Counted from the stretch's first letter, positions 28,635-37,407 are shown. The stretch: 48,598 bases of DNA from Nocardioides sp. IC4_145 (GCF_011250565.1 NZ_JAANMS010000037.1:1-48598); one strand, 5' to 3'. Program-made: numbers and translations. The notes: generated by a model from the sequence alone, not told the origin.

Positions 28635-29630
28635 TCAGCCCGCGACGAGGTACGCCGCGGGGAGACCGAGCAGGCCGACCACCCCGGTGGCGGCGAGCGC
28701 GAGCAGCACCAGCGGCCGACCCGTGCGGCGGAGCGCGCCCGGGTCGAGCGAGCAGCCGAGGGCGAACATCGCAGTGGCCAGCGCCGCGGCCTGGACCGCC
28801 CCGGCCGAGGCGAGCAGCCCGTCGGGCAGCGGCACGGCCGCCCGCAGCGCGACGAGGGCCACGAAGGCGACGACGAACGCCGGCACGAGCGGCGGGCGGC
28901 GCACTCCCGGGGCGGTGCGGCGGGCGCGCACGGCGACGACGGCCAGGACCGGCGCGAGCAGCAGCACGCGGCCGAGCTTGACCGCGACGGCGACCTCGAG
29001 CGCTGCGCCGCCGAGCAGCCCGCCCGCGACGACGACCTGACCGACCTCGTGGACCGACGCCCCCGCCCATGCGGCGGTGGAGGCGGGCGGGAGGCCCAGG
29101 ACGGTGCCGAGGAGCGGCACGGCGAGCATCGCGACGCTGCCGCAGACGACGACCAGGGCGACCACGCGGGCGACGTCCTCGGCGCGGCTGCGCCGGACGC
29201 CGTCGAGCGCGGCGACCGCGGCGGCCCCGCAGATGGAGAACCCGCAGGCGACGAGCAGCGCCTGGTCGGGCGGTACGCCGAGGACCCGGCCGACCGCGAG
29301 GGTCGCGGTGATGCCGAGCGCGACCACGCCGACGACGACCGCGACCACGGGCCAGCCGAGCGCAAGCACGTCGTCGAGGACCAGCTGCAGGCCGAGCAGC
29401 GCGACGCCGACCCGGAGCACACCCCGCGACGCCGTGCCGAGGCCCGGCCGGACGACCTGCGGGAGGCGACCCGACGCGGCGGCGGCGAGGCCGAGCGCCA
29501 CGGCCACCAGCGTCGCGCCGAGCGCCGGCACCGCGGCGTGCACGGCCAGCGCCACGGCCCCGGCGCCGCCGGCCAGGAGCAGGCCGGGCAGCGCTCCGGA
29601 CAGCGCCCCGGGCGCGCGGGTCTCGACCAT
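28635..29630 (-). CDS. YeiH/UPF0324-family putative sulfate exporter
   Basis: A 331-residue membrane protein with about 10 hydrophobic helices. Family-typical motifs are VGVALLGLQL, the VACGFSICGAAAVAA segment and AGASVHEVGQVVVAG. YeiH proteins are annotated as sulfate exporters on limited experimental evidence. The gene is divergent from a LysR regulator, the arrangement seen for yeiE-yeiH in Escherichia coli. Overlapping TGAG half-sites lie between them, so the LysR protein probably controls it. Start ATG 29630; no convincing RBS. Confidence 0.9.
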   Translation of the reverse strand: MVETRAPGALSGALPGLLLAGGAGAVALAVHAAVPALGATLVAVALGLAAAASGRLPQVVRPGLGTASRGVLRVGVALLGLQLVLDDVLALGWPVVAVVVGVVALGITATLAVGRVLGVPPDQALLVACGFSICGAAAVAALDGVRRSRAEDVARVVALVVVCGSVAMLAVPLLGTVLGLPPASTAAWAGASVHEVGQVVVAGGLLGGAALEVAVAVKLGRVLLLAPVLAVVAVRARRTAPGVRRPPLVPAFVVAFVALVALRAAVPLPDGLLASAGAVQAAALATAMFALGCSLDPGALRRTGRPLVLLALAATGVVGLLGLPAAYLVAG

Positions 29631-29682
29631 GCCTCCACCCTCGGGGTCGGACGGCCGCGGCGGTAGCCGTCGATCCAGCCGG

Positions 29683-29721
29683 GACTCATGCCGTCTTGAT
29701 ATGAGTCAGCGCCTGCTCATA
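29683..29721. promoter_or_regulatory. Operator region with alternating TGAG half-sites
   Basis: GACTCAT (29683-29689) pairs with ATGAGTC (29701-29707) across 11 bases, and TATGAG (29700-29705) pairs with CTCATA (29716-29721) across 10 bases. The spacing suits tandem LysR dimers. The sites overlap the -35 and -10 of the LysR gene. Confidence 0.65.
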
Positions 29722-29725
29722 CGTT
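29696..29725 (+). promoter_or_regulatory. Promoter of the LysR gene (leaderless)
   Basis: TTGATA (29696-29701), 18 bases, TACGTT (29720-29725), six bases, ATG 29732. This is one of the few promoters here with a good -35. It is covered by the half-sites, implying autorepression. Confidence 0.65.
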
Positions 29726-29731
29726 GGGCGC

Positions 29732-30655
29732 ATGAGCGGACAGCCGGACCTCGCCGGCCTCGACCTGCTGGTCCGGGTCGCCGAGACCGGTTCGGTCGGC
29801 GCGGCGGCGCGTCAGGTCGGGATGGCGCAGCCCAACGCCAGCCGGTTGCTGGCGAAGCTGGAGCGGCAGCTGGACCTGGCGCTGCTGGTCCGCACGACGG
29901 CCGGGTCGCGGCTCACGACCGAGGGCGAGGTGGTGGTCGCCTGGGCGCGGGACGCGCTGGCCGGGGTGGAGCGGGTGGTGCTGGGCGCGCGTTCGCTGGC
30001 CGCCCAGCGCAAGGCGCACCTGACGGTGGCGAGCAGCCTCACGGTCGCCGAGCACCTCGCGCCGCGCTGGTTGGCCCGCTTCCGCCGGGAGCACCCCGAC
30101 CTGCACGTCAGCCTCGACGTGGGGAACTCCCACCACGTGCTCGACCGGGTGACGTCGGGACGCGTGCCGCTGGGCTTCGTGGAGTCACCGACCGTCCCGC
30201 GGACCGTCGCGTCCACGACGGTCGCGCGCGACCGGCTGCTCGTCGTCGTCGGACCGGCGCACGCGTGGGCCCGGCGGCGTACGCCGGTCACGGCGGCCGA
30301 GCTGGTCGCCTCCGACCTGGTGCTGCGCGAGGCCGGCTCGGGGACCCGGGAGACGCTCGTCCGCGCGTTGGACCTGGCCGGCCACGCGCTCGGCGAGCAA
30401 CGGCTGGAGCTGGCCAGCACGGCGGCGGTCAAGGCGGCCGCGGGCGAGGGCGGGGCGCCGGCGGTGCTGAGCGAGCTGGCGGTGGCCGCGGAGCTCGCGA
30501 CCGGTCAGCTCGTCGCCGTACCCGTCGCCGACCTCGACCTGTCCCGCTCGCTGCGGGCGGTCTGGCTGCCCTCGCGGCGGCCGGAGGGACCGGCCGCCGC
30601 GCTGGTCAGGCTGGCGCGCGCCTCGGGTCAGGCGTCGCCGAGCAGCTCGGCGTAG
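29732..30655 (+). CDS. LysR-family transcriptional regulator
   Basis: A 307-residue regulator. The N-terminal winged HTH (about residues 6-65; LLVRVAETGSVGAAARQVGMAQPNASRL trimmed to its core AARQVGMAQPNASRLLAKLE) is followed by a periplasmic-binding-protein-like effector domain (about 92-295; GLFGF-type positions in RVPLGFVES). It is divergent from the YeiH-like gene and is its likely regulator. The ATG at 29732 is supported by the leaderless promoter spacing. The 3' end overlaps the convergent DUF3151 gene by 28 bases. The effector may be a sulfur compound by analogy to YeiE-type or CysB-type proteins, which is inference. Confidence 0.92.
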   Translation: MSGQPDLAGLDLLVRVAETGSVGAAARQVGMAQPNASRLLAKLERQLDLALLVRTTAGSRLTTEGEVVVAWARDALAGVERVVLGARSLAAQRKAHLTVASSLTVAEHLAPRWLARFRREHPDLHVSLDVGNSHHVLDRVTSGRVPLGFVESPTVPRTVASTTVARDRLLVVVGPAHAWARRRTPVTAAELVASDLVLREAGSGTRETLVRALDLAGHALGEQRLELASTAAVKAAAGEGGAPAVLSELAVAAELATGQLVAVPVADLDLSRSLRAVWLPSRRPEGPAAALVRLARASGQASPSSSA

Positions 30656-31056
30656 GCGGTCGGCGAGGAGTCGCGCAGGAAGTCGCGGCACCGCTCCCAC
30701 TCGTCGGTCTCGCCGATCGCGCGGGCGGCCTTCGCGAGCAGCGCGAGGCAGGTGAGGAAGCCGCGGTTCGGCTCGTGCTCCCACGGGACGGGGCCGTGGC
30801 CCTTCCACCCGTTGCGGCGGAGCAGGTCGAGGCTGCGGTGGTAGCCGACACGCGCGTAGGCGTAGACCGTCACCGCGTCGGCGTCGGCCGCCACGGCCTC
30901 CTGGGCGAGCGCGGCCCAGGCGACGGGCGACGCCGGGCTGCGGCGCACGACCTCCGTCGGCGCCTCGCCGCCCGCCAGCGCGTCGGTCGCCGGGTCCGCC
31001 GGGAGGTGGGTCGGCGGGGGGCCCGCCATCAGGTCGCGTCCGATCGGGGTGGTCAT
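30628..31056 (-). CDS. DUF3151 family protein
   Basis: A 142-residue cytoplasmic protein of DUF3151, a family found throughout Actinobacteria with unknown function. Typical motifs are SPVAWAALAQEA, YAYARVGYHRSLDLLRRNGWKG and WEHEPNRGFL; the fold looks all-helical and TPR-like. ATG 31056 follows GACAAT by six bases, a weak leaderless promoter. The 3' end overlaps the convergent LysR gene by 28 bases. Confidence 0.88.
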   Translation of the reverse strand: MTTPIGRDLMAGPPPTHLPADPATDALAGGEAPTEVVRRSPASPVAWAALAQEAVAADADAVTVYAYARVGYHRSLDLLRRNGWKGHGPVPWEHEPNRGFLTCLALLAKAARAIGETDEWERCRDFLRDSSPTAYAELLGDA

Positions 31057-31092
31057 GGAAGCATTGTCCACGGCGGGGTGTTCACTCCCCTC

Positions 31093-32610
31093 GTGACCTC
31101 GACCGCCGCCCCCACGACCGCGCCGACGGCGTCCGACAAGGACCCGTGGCCGGCCCTCTTCGCCCTCTGCCTGGGCTTCTTCATGATCCTCGTGGACTCC
31201 ACGATCGTGTCGGTGGCGACGCCCGCGCTCATCGAGGACCTGCGGGCCGACGTCAACGCGGTGGTCTGGGTGACCAGCGCCTACCTCCTGGCGTACGCCG
31301 TGCCGGTGCTGATCACGGGCCGGCTCGGCGACCGGTTCGGGCCGCGGCGGATGTACCTCGCCGGCCTGTCCGTCTTCACGCTCGCCTCGCTGTGGTGCGG
31401 CCTGACCGGGTCGATCGAGGGCCTGGTCGCGGCCCGCGTGGTGCAGGGGCTCGGCGCCGCGATGATCACGCCGCAGACGATGGCGATCATCACCCGGATC
31501 TTCCCGGCCGAGCGCCGCGGCAAGGCGATGGCGCTGTGGGGCGCGACCGCCGGCGTCGCCACGCTGGTCGGCCCGATCCTCGGCGGCGTGCTGGTCGACG
31601 CGCTGGGCTGGGAGTGGATCTTCTTCATCAACGTGCCGGTCGGCGTCGTCGGCTTCGTGCTCGCCCTGCGGCTCGTGCCGGTGCTGCCGACCAACAACCA
31701 CCGCTTCGACTGGCTCGGGGTGGTGCTCAGCGGCGCGGGCATGTTCCTGCTGGTCTTCGGCGTGCAGGAGGGCCACCAGCTGGAGTGGAGCGCGCTGGTC
31801 TGGTCGATGATCGTCGGCGGCGTCGTCGTGCTGGCGCTCTTCGTGGGCTGGCAGGCGCGCAACCGCGCCGAGCCGCTGGTGCCGCTCAGCCTGTTCGGCG
31901 ACCGCAACTTCTCGCTGGCCAACGTGTCGATCACCGCGATGGGCTTCGCGATCACGGCGATGGCGATCCCGATCATGCTGTGGGCGCAGGTCGTGCGGGG
32001 GCTGAGCCCGACCCGGGCCGCGCTGCTGCTCGTGCCGATGGCCGTGATGACCATCGTGCTGGCCCGCCCGGTCGGCGGCCTGACCGACCGGGTTCACCCG
32101 CGCCTGCTGACCGGCTTCGGGTTCTCCGGGATCATCGCCTCGCTCGTCTGGCTCGCGTTGGTCCTCCAGCCCGACGGCTCGATCTTCTGGCTGGTGCCGC
32201 CGATGCTGCTGCTCGGCGTCGGCAACGCGTTCGTGTGGTCGCCCAACTCCGCGACCGCCACCCGCAACCTGCCGCTGCACCAGGCCGGCGCGGGCTCAGG
32301 CGTCTACAACGCCACCCGCCAGGTCGGCGCCGTGCTCGGCTCGGCCGCCATCGCCGTCCTCATGGACGCCCGGCTCGCGGCCGAGGGCCTGCCGGCGTAC
32401 GGCGGGGGCGAGGCCGGCGCGTCCGCGGCCGGGGGCGACCTCCCCGCGGCCGCTGCGCAGTCGTTCAGCGACGCGATGGGCGCCTCGCTGCTCCTCCCGC
32501 CGGCCGTGCTCGTGCTGGGCCTGGTCGCCGTGCTGTTCTTCGAGCGGCCCCGCCACGCCGGCTTCGGCGGCGGCTCGGTCATCCCCGTGCCGGCCGCTGC
32601 TGCGGACTGA
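31093..32610 (+). CDS. MFS multidrug exporter, DHA2 family
   Basis: A 505-residue 14-helix exporter of the EmrB/QacA group. Helix 1 carries motif D1 (LVDSTIVSVATPAL); motif A is TGRLGDRFGPRR; helix 5 has motif C-type Gly spacing (GVATLVGPILGGVL). The C-terminus has an Ala/Gly-rich loop (about residues 435-460) before the last helix. The start GTG 31093 gives a short Thr/Ala-rich cytosolic N-terminus; longer frames upstream are antisense to DUF3151. It resembles the gene at 16907, but the two are not recent duplicates by eye. Confidence 0.9.
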   Translation: MTSTAAPTTAPTASDKDPWPALFALCLGFFMILVDSTIVSVATPALIEDLRADVNAVVWVTSAYLLAYAVPVLITGRLGDRFGPRRMYLAGLSVFTLASLWCGLTGSIEGLVAARVVQGLGAAMITPQTMAIITRIFPAERRGKAMALWGATAGVATLVGPILGGVLVDALGWEWIFFINVPVGVVGFVLALRLVPVLPTNNHRFDWLGVVLSGAGMFLLVFGVQEGHQLEWSALVWSMIVGGVVVLALFVGWQARNRAEPLVPLSLFGDRNFSLANVSITAMGFAITAMAIPIMLWAQVVRGLSPTRAALLLVPMAVMTIVLARPVGGLTDRVHPRLLTGFGFSGIIASLVWLALVLQPDGSIFWLVPPMLLLGVGNAFVWSPNSATATRNLPLHQAGAGSGVYNATRQVGAVLGSAAIAVLMDARLAAEGLPAYGGGEAGASAAGGDLPAAAAQSFSDAMGASLLLPPAVLVLGLVAVLFFERPRHAGFGGGSVIPVPAAAAD

Positions 32611-32668
32611 AGACCCGGGCTAGCCGGGCTCGGTCCGGTCGCTCGGGTGACGAGCCGGCCGGTTGGTT

Positions 32669-32792
32669 CATCCAGGTATGCAGCCGAACCGTCACTCCCC
32701 CGTGTGAACTCACCCTGGGGAGTGACGGGACATCAAGGTATGCAGCCGAACCGGCACCCGGCCCGCCGTCGGTTTCCCTGCATACCTTGATG
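32669..32792. repeat. Intergenic repeat cluster: two direct and one inverted copy of a 23-base unit plus a nested hairpin
   Basis: A 23-base unit beginning CATC and containing AGGTATGCAGCCGAACCG occurs at 32669-32691 and 32731-32753 with one mismatch. A degenerate inverted copy ends at 32792. The second copy and inverted copy share perfect 15-bp arms (32731-32745 with 32778-32792). A separate perfect 11-bp hairpin (CGTCACTCCCC at 32690-32700, complement at 32717-32727) lies between the direct copies. The cluster fills the gap between convergent genes. Origin unknown. Confidence 0.75.
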
Positions 32793-32863
32793 AAACGACA
32801 CGACGCCAGCCCCCACAAGAGACCGGCGCCGCGACGTAGGTGCAGGAGCGCTGAGGAGGCGCG

Positions 32864-33895
32864 TCAGCCGAGGGTCTTGCCGGCGGAGCGCAGGTGCTCG
32901 CAGGCCTCGACGACGCGGGCGGCCATGCCGGCCTCGGCGGCCTTGCCCCAGGCGCGGGGGTCGTAGGTCTTCTTGTTGCCGACCTCGCCGTCGACCTTGA
33001 GGACGCCGTCGTAGTTGTTGAACATGTGCGCGGCCACGGGGCGGGTGAAGGCGTACTGGGTGTCGGTGTCGACGTTCATCTTGACCACGCCGTAGTCGAC
33101 GGCGGCGGCGATCTCCTCGGCGGTGGAGCCGGAGCCGCCGTGGAAGACGAGGTGGAACGGCTTGGCGCCGGCCTCGAGGCCGAACTCGGAGACGACCGCC
33201 TCCTGGGCCTCCTTGAGCACCTCGGGGCGGAGCTTGACGTTGCCCGGCTTGTAGACGCCGTGCACGTTGCCGAAGGTCAGCGCGGTCATGTAGTAGCCGC
33301 GGTCGCCGTACCCCAGTGCCTTGGCGGTCGCGATCGCGTCGGCGGGGGTCGAGTAGAGCTTGTCGTTGATCTCGTGGGCGACGCCGTCCTCCTCGCCGCC
33401 GACGACGCCGACCTCGATCTCGAGGATGATCTTCGCGGCGATGCAGCGCTCGAGCAGGTCGGAGGCGATGGTGAGGTTCTCCTCCAGCGGCACCGCGGAG
33501 CCGTCCCACATGTGTGACTGGAACAGCGGCGCCTCGCCGCGCTGGACCCGCTCGCGGGAGATCTCCAGCAGCGGGCGGACGAAGCCGTCGAGCTTGTCCT
33601 TCGGGCAGTGGTCGGTGTGCAGCGCGATGTTGACCGGGTAGTTCTTGGCGACCTCGGCGGCGTACTGCGCGAAGGCCACCGAGCCGCTCACCATGTTCTT
33701 CACCGACGGTCCGGAGAGGTACTCCGCGCCACCGGTCGAGACCTGGATGATGCCGTCCGAACCGGCATCGGCGAAGCCCTTGAGGGCGGCGTTGAGCGTC
33801 TGCGAGGACGACACGTTGATGGCCGGGAACGCGTAGGCGTCCTGCTTGGCCGCGTCGAGCATCTCGGCGTACTTCTCGGGGGTCGCGATGGGCAC
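32864..33895 (-). CDS. fbaA: Class II fructose-bisphosphate aldolase
   Basis: A 343-residue zinc-dependent aldolase that interconverts fructose-1,6-bisphosphate with dihydroxyacetone phosphate and glyceraldehyde-3-phosphate. Motifs HTDHCPK (catalytic Asp and zinc His), EIEVGVVGGEEDG, the zinc His in NVHGVYKPG, FHGGSGS and MNVDTDTQYAFTRP are all present. The length fits type A, as in Escherichia coli FbaA. GTG 33895 has a strong RBS (GGAGGAG, six bases upstream). TAGGGT (reverse of 33978-33983) is a candidate -10, giving a leader of about 75 bases. Confidence 0.97.
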   Translation of the reverse strand: MPIATPEKYAEMLDAAKQDAYAFPAINVSSSQTLNAALKGFADAGSDGIIQVSTGGAEYLSGPSVKNMVSGSVAFAQYAAEVAKNYPVNIALHTDHCPKDKLDGFVRPLLEISRERVQRGEAPLFQSHMWDGSAVPLEENLTIASDLLERCIAAKIILEIEVGVVGGEEDGVAHEINDKLYSTPADAIATAKALGYGDRGYYMTALTFGNVHGVYKPGNVKLRPEVLKEAQEAVVSEFGLEAGAKPFHLVFHGGSGSTAEEIAAAVDYGVVKMNVDTDTQYAFTRPVAAHMFNNYDGVLKVDGEVGNKKTYDPRAWGKAAEAGMAARVVEACEHLRSAGKTLG

Positions 33896-33999
33896 TGCGG
33901 GCTCCTCCAGGGACGGTGCAGGACGGGCGGGGCGGGCCCGGCGCCGGTCACGGGCGCGGGCCGGGATTCTGCTGGCACCCTAGTGGCTACCGGCGGGCC

Positions 34000-34500
34000 A
34001 TGCTCCGACGCACCTCGCTCCGGACGACCCGGCGCGCCAGCACCCTTCCCCTCCCCGCCGACCACGCCTGGGCGGTGGTGGCGTGCGGCCTGGAGGGGTC
34101 GCGGTGGTACGTCGACGCCGGCCCGCTCGTGGTGCGCGGGCTCATCGACCGGCTGGTCGGCGGTGGCGGCCGACGGTGGTCGGTGCCGGACCGCCCGTTG
34201 CTGGTGCGCGGGGACACGGTCGGCTTCTGGCGGGTCTGGGAGGTCACGGACGGACCCGGGGAGCCGGGCGGGACGCGCCGGCTGGTGCTCGTCGCGGACG
34301 TGCGCTCGCCGGGCCGGGTCACGCTGACGACGACGGTCACGCCCGACGGCGCGAGCGGCTGCCGGCTGGAGCAGGAGGTCCGGCTCGACCCCGACGGGCT
34401 CGTCGGTGCGGCGTACCTCCTCGCCGACCTGCCCGCCCGCGAGGCCGTCGCCGAGCTGGTCCACCGCCGCGTCGTCGGTGACGTGCTGCAGGGTCGCTGA
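34000..34500 (+). CDS. DUF2867-like protein
   Basis: A 166-residue protein resembling DUF2867 proteins, which have a SRPBCC-like fold (LPADHAWAVVACG, FWRVWEV, RLVLVADVRSPG, LEQEVRLDPDGLVGAAY). Function unknown. ATG 34000 is adopted because the domain begins about 15 residues later. It is divergent from fbaA, and the damaged TIGR00725-like gene follows 12 bases later on the same strand. Confidence 0.68.
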   Translation: MLRRTSLRTTRRASTLPLPADHAWAVVACGLEGSRWYVDAGPLVVRGLIDRLVGGGGRRWSVPDRPLLVRGDTVGFWRVWEVTDGPGEPGGTRRLVLVADVRSPGRVTLTTTVTPDGASGCRLEQEVRLDPDGLVGAAYLLADLPAREAVAELVHRRVVGDVLQGR

Positions 34501-34512
34501 GGTGCGGGGCAG

Positions 34513-34977
34513 GTGAGGGGCCGGTAAGTCGCCGTCGTCGGCCCCGCGGACACCGCCACCGAGGAGCAGCTCGCCGCGGCCACCGAGGTCGGGCGGCTGC
34601 TCGCCGACGCCGGCGTCGTCGTGCTCACCGGCGGGATGGGCGGCGTCATGCGCGCCGCCGCGGCCGGTGCCCGGGACGGGGGCGGCACCGCCATCGGCCT
34701 GCTGCCGGGGACCGACCGGGCGGAGGGCTCGGCGGAGCACGCCTACCTGGTCCCCACCGGTCTCGGCGAGCTCCGCAACGGCCTGCTCGTGCGCGCCGCC
34801 GACGCCGTCGTCGCGGTCGGCTGCAGCTGGGGGACCCTCAGCGAGGTCGCGCTGGCCCGGCGGACCGGCGTGCCACTCGTCCTGCTCGACCCGTGGGACC
34901 TGCCCGAGGACGTCGGCACCGTGGTGGTCTCGCCCAGCGAGGCGCTCGGCGCGCTGGAGCGTGACCTCAGCGGGTGA
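34513..34977 (+). pseudogene. TIGR00725/LOG-like protein gene with a stop at codon 5
   Basis: Reading from GTG 34513 gives VRGR, then TAA (34525-34527), then a complete family sequence: VAVVGPADTATEEQ, LTGGMGGVMRAAA, GLLPGTDRAEG and VGCSWGTLSEVALARR, ending at 34977. Family members characteristically begin RYVAVVGP, so TAC has probably become TAA. The family resembles lysine-decarboxylase-like/LOG Rossmann proteins. The next start in frame, GTG 34621, would drop the first strand and nucleotide-binding turn. Either the gene is newly inactivated, or a shortened or suppressed product is made, or the base is a sequencing error. Confidence 0.72.
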
Positions 34978-35021
34978 CGGAGCGTTCTGGAGGGCAACCG
35001 ACCCGCATCCAGGAGCCCGAC

Positions 35022-36824
35022 ATGCGACTCCCCGCCCTCGCCGCCGCCACCACCGCGGCCCTCGCCCTGGCGCTCGGCGCCCTCAGCCCGTCGCCGGCGG
35101 CCACCGGCACCCCGGCCGGCGCCGCGTCCCTCTTCGCACCACGCCTGGTCACGGTGGACACCCCCACCGACGCCCACAAGGACCGACTGGCCGCGCTCGG
35201 CCTGGACCTCACCGAGCACGCCGGTCACGACTACGTCGAGGTCGTCCTGCACACTCCGGCCGACCTGCTCGCCCTGGTCGCCGGCGGCTTCACGTTCGAC
35301 GTGCGCATCCGCGACCTCGTGCGCCGTGGGGTCGAGGTCGCCGAGATCAACGAGGCGTACGCCGCCCGGGTCGCGCGCTCGCCGCTGCCCTCGGGCCGCG
35401 ACACCTACCGGACCCTGGCCGACTACGAGGCCGACATGGCCGCGCTGGCCCGCAAGCACCGCACGATCGTCAAGCGGTTCGCGCTCGACCGACCGAGCCT
35501 GGACGGCCGGACGATCTACGGCGTCGAGATCGGGGAGGACGTCCGGCGACCCGCGAGCGGCCGCCCGACGCTCGTGCTGCTCGGGCTGCACCACGCCCGC
35601 GAGTGGCCGTCGGGCGAGAATGCGATGGAGTTCGCGGTCGACCTCGCGACGTCGTACGGCAAGGACCGGCGGATCACCCGGATGCTCCGGCAGGCGCGGG
35701 TGGTCGTCGTGCCGGTCGTCAACGTCGACGGGTTCGACCTCTCGCGCACCGACGGGGAGTACGTCGACCTGCGGGCGCTCAACGACGTCGACCCGCTCGG
35801 CGGGTCGCTGTCGGTGCTCGCCACCCCGGGCCACGCCTACAAGCGCAAGAACTGCCGCGTCCTCGACGGCGTGGACACCCCGGACGGCACCTGCCGCGCC
35901 TCGCTGACCAGCAGCGGCGGCTTCGGCATCGGCGTCGACCTCAACCGCAACTACGGCGGCTTCTGGGGAGGGCCGGGCGCGGCCGCGAGCACGCCGGACC
36001 TCGCGAACGTCGAGGCGGGCGTGCTCGACCCGACGTACCGCGGCGCCGCGGCCTTCTCCGAGCCCGAGACGCAGAACATCCGCGACCTGGTGCGCGAGCG
36101 GCAGGTCACGATGCTCATCTCCAACCACACCTTCGGCAACCTCATCCTGCGCCCCAACGGGGTCAACCCGGAGACGCTCGGGCCCGACGGCAAGCCGGTC
36201 GGCGACGCGCCCGACGAGAAGGCGCTCAAGCGGCTCGGCGCCGCGATGGCGGCCAACAACGGCTACGACAACATCCACGGCTGGGAGCTGTACGACACCA
36301 CCGGCACGACCGAGGACTGGTCCTACAACGCCACCGGCGGCTTCGGCTACACCTTCGAGATCGGCCCGGACGAGTTCCACCCGCCGTTCCCCGACGTCGT
36401 CGACCAGTACCGCGGAGCCGGGAAGTACGCCGGCCGGGGCAACCGCGGTGCCTACCTCGTCGCCCTCCAGCACACCATCGACACCGCGCACCACGGCGTG
36501 CTGCGCGGGAAGGCACCCGCCGGGACCGTGCTGCGGCTGCGCAAGGAGTTCCGCTCGCCCACGTGGGAGTCGGCCTACGACGACTTCGTCGACTCGACGA
36601 TCACCGTGCCCCGCAGCGGGCGGTTCCGCTGGGTGGTGAACCCCTCCACGCGACCGGTCGTGCAGCCGCGGACCTACCGGGTCGACGGCGTCACCCGCAC
36701 CACCGCGGGCAAGCGCGAGGCGTACACGCTGACCTGCGAGCGGCGCGGGAAGGTCGCGCAGCGCTCGAAGGTCTTCGTGGACCGCGGGCAGGTCGTGCGG
36801 CTCGGCGCCGCCTGCCGACGGTGA
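35022..36824 (+). CDS. Secreted M14 zinc carboxypeptidase
   Basis: A 600-residue exported metallopeptidase. The ATG at 35022 has RBS AGGAG six bases upstream and yields a signal peptide (about residues 1-24, Ala/Leu-rich). A propeptide-like region follows (about 35-115). The M14 domain (about 125-500) has the zinc motif HHAREW (His191, Glu194), NRNYGGFWGG (substrate-binding Asn-Arg), the third zinc His in SNHTFGN and the catalytic Glu in YTFEIGPDEF. A C-terminal beta-rich region (about 505-600) contains one Cys pair. It probably removes C-terminal residues from extracellular peptides. It resembles Streptomyces carboxypeptidase T-like enzymes. Specificity is not determinable by eye. Confidence 0.92.
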   Translation: MRLPALAAATTAALALALGALSPSPAATGTPAGAASLFAPRLVTVDTPTDAHKDRLAALGLDLTEHAGHDYVEVVLHTPADLLALVAGGFTFDVRIRDLVRRGVEVAEINEAYAARVARSPLPSGRDTYRTLADYEADMAALARKHRTIVKRFALDRPSLDGRTIYGVEIGEDVRRPASGRPTLVLLGLHHAREWPSGENAMEFAVDLATSYGKDRRITRMLRQARVVVVPVVNVDGFDLSRTDGEYVDLRALNDVDPLGGSLSVLATPGHAYKRKNCRVLDGVDTPDGTCRASLTSSGGFGIGVDLNRNYGGFWGGPGAAASTPDLANVEAGVLDPTYRGAAAFSEPETQNIRDLVRERQVTMLISNHTFGNLILRPNGVNPETLGPDGKPVGDAPDEKALKRLGAAMAANNGYDNIHGWELYDTTGTTEDWSYNATGGFGYTFEIGPDEFHPPFPDVVDQYRGAGKYAGRGNRGAYLVALQHTIDTAHHGVLRGKAPAGTVLRLRKEFRSPTWESAYDDFVDSTITVPRSGRFRWVVNPSTRPVVQPRTYRVDGVTRTTAGKREAYTLTCERRGKVAQRSKVFVDRGQVVRLGAACRR

Positions 36825-36828
36825 GGAC

Positions 36829-37407
36829 CTAGCCGACCCGGGCGAGGAAGGCGAGGACGCGCTCGACCAGCAGGTCGGTCGCGTCCTCGTCGTACGTCGC
36901 CAGGCCGCTGTCGGCGAACAGGTGCACGTCACCGGGGTAGGTGAACAGCTCCACCTCCGCGACCCCGGACCCGGCGAAGTCCCGGGCCGCGTCGAGGTCG
37001 CCCTCCTCGGCGAAGAACGGGTCGGCGTCCATGCCGTGCACCTGCGCCGGCAGCCCGTCGGGCCAGGTGCCGAACTCCGTCGGTGGCACGAACGACTCCA
37101 TCAGCACCGCCCCGCGCACGCCCGGGCGGGTCTGCGCGACCAGCTGGGCCGGCAGCACGCCGAGCGAGAAGCCGGCCGTCACCAGCGCCTCGGGCAGGCC
37201 GGCCGCCGCCTCCCGGCCGCGCTCGAGGACGGTGGCGAAGCCGAGCTCCTGGGCGTGGGCGACCCCCTCCTCGACGGCGCCGAACACGCGCCCGTCGAAC
37301 AGGTCGGGCGTGTGCACGGCATGCCCGCCGGCGCTCAGCCGGTCGGCGAACGCCCGCACGCCGTCGGTCAGCCCCAACGCGTGGTGGAACAGCAGGATGT
37401 CGGTCAT
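36829..37407 (-). CDS. Dienelactone-hydrolase-family protein
   Basis: A 192-residue alpha/beta hydrolase of the dienelactone hydrolase family (FHHALGLTDGVRAFADRL, HTPDLFDGRVF). The nucleophile elbow reads GFSLG, with Ser where classical dienelactone hydrolases have Cys; acid and base are likely in MDADPFF and YPGDVHLFAD. Ring-cleavage activity should therefore not be assumed. ATG 37407 follows CACGAT by six bases, a weak leaderless promoter. Its stop is four bases from the convergent carboxypeptidase stop. Confidence 0.85.
   Translation of the reverse strand: MTDILLFHHALGLTDGVRAFADRLSAGGHAVHTPDLFDGRVFGAVEEGVAHAQELGFATVLERGREAAAGLPEALVTAGFSLGVLPAQLVAQTRPGVRGAVLMESFVPPTEFGTWPDGLPAQVHGMDADPFFAEEGDLDAARDFAGSGVAEVELFTYPGDVHLFADSGLATYDEDATDLLVERVLAFLARVG

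Noticed and set aside
36829..37407. Aromatic ring-cleavage pathway gene
   Set aside because: The nucleophile is Ser rather than Cys and no catechol or muconate genes are nearby.
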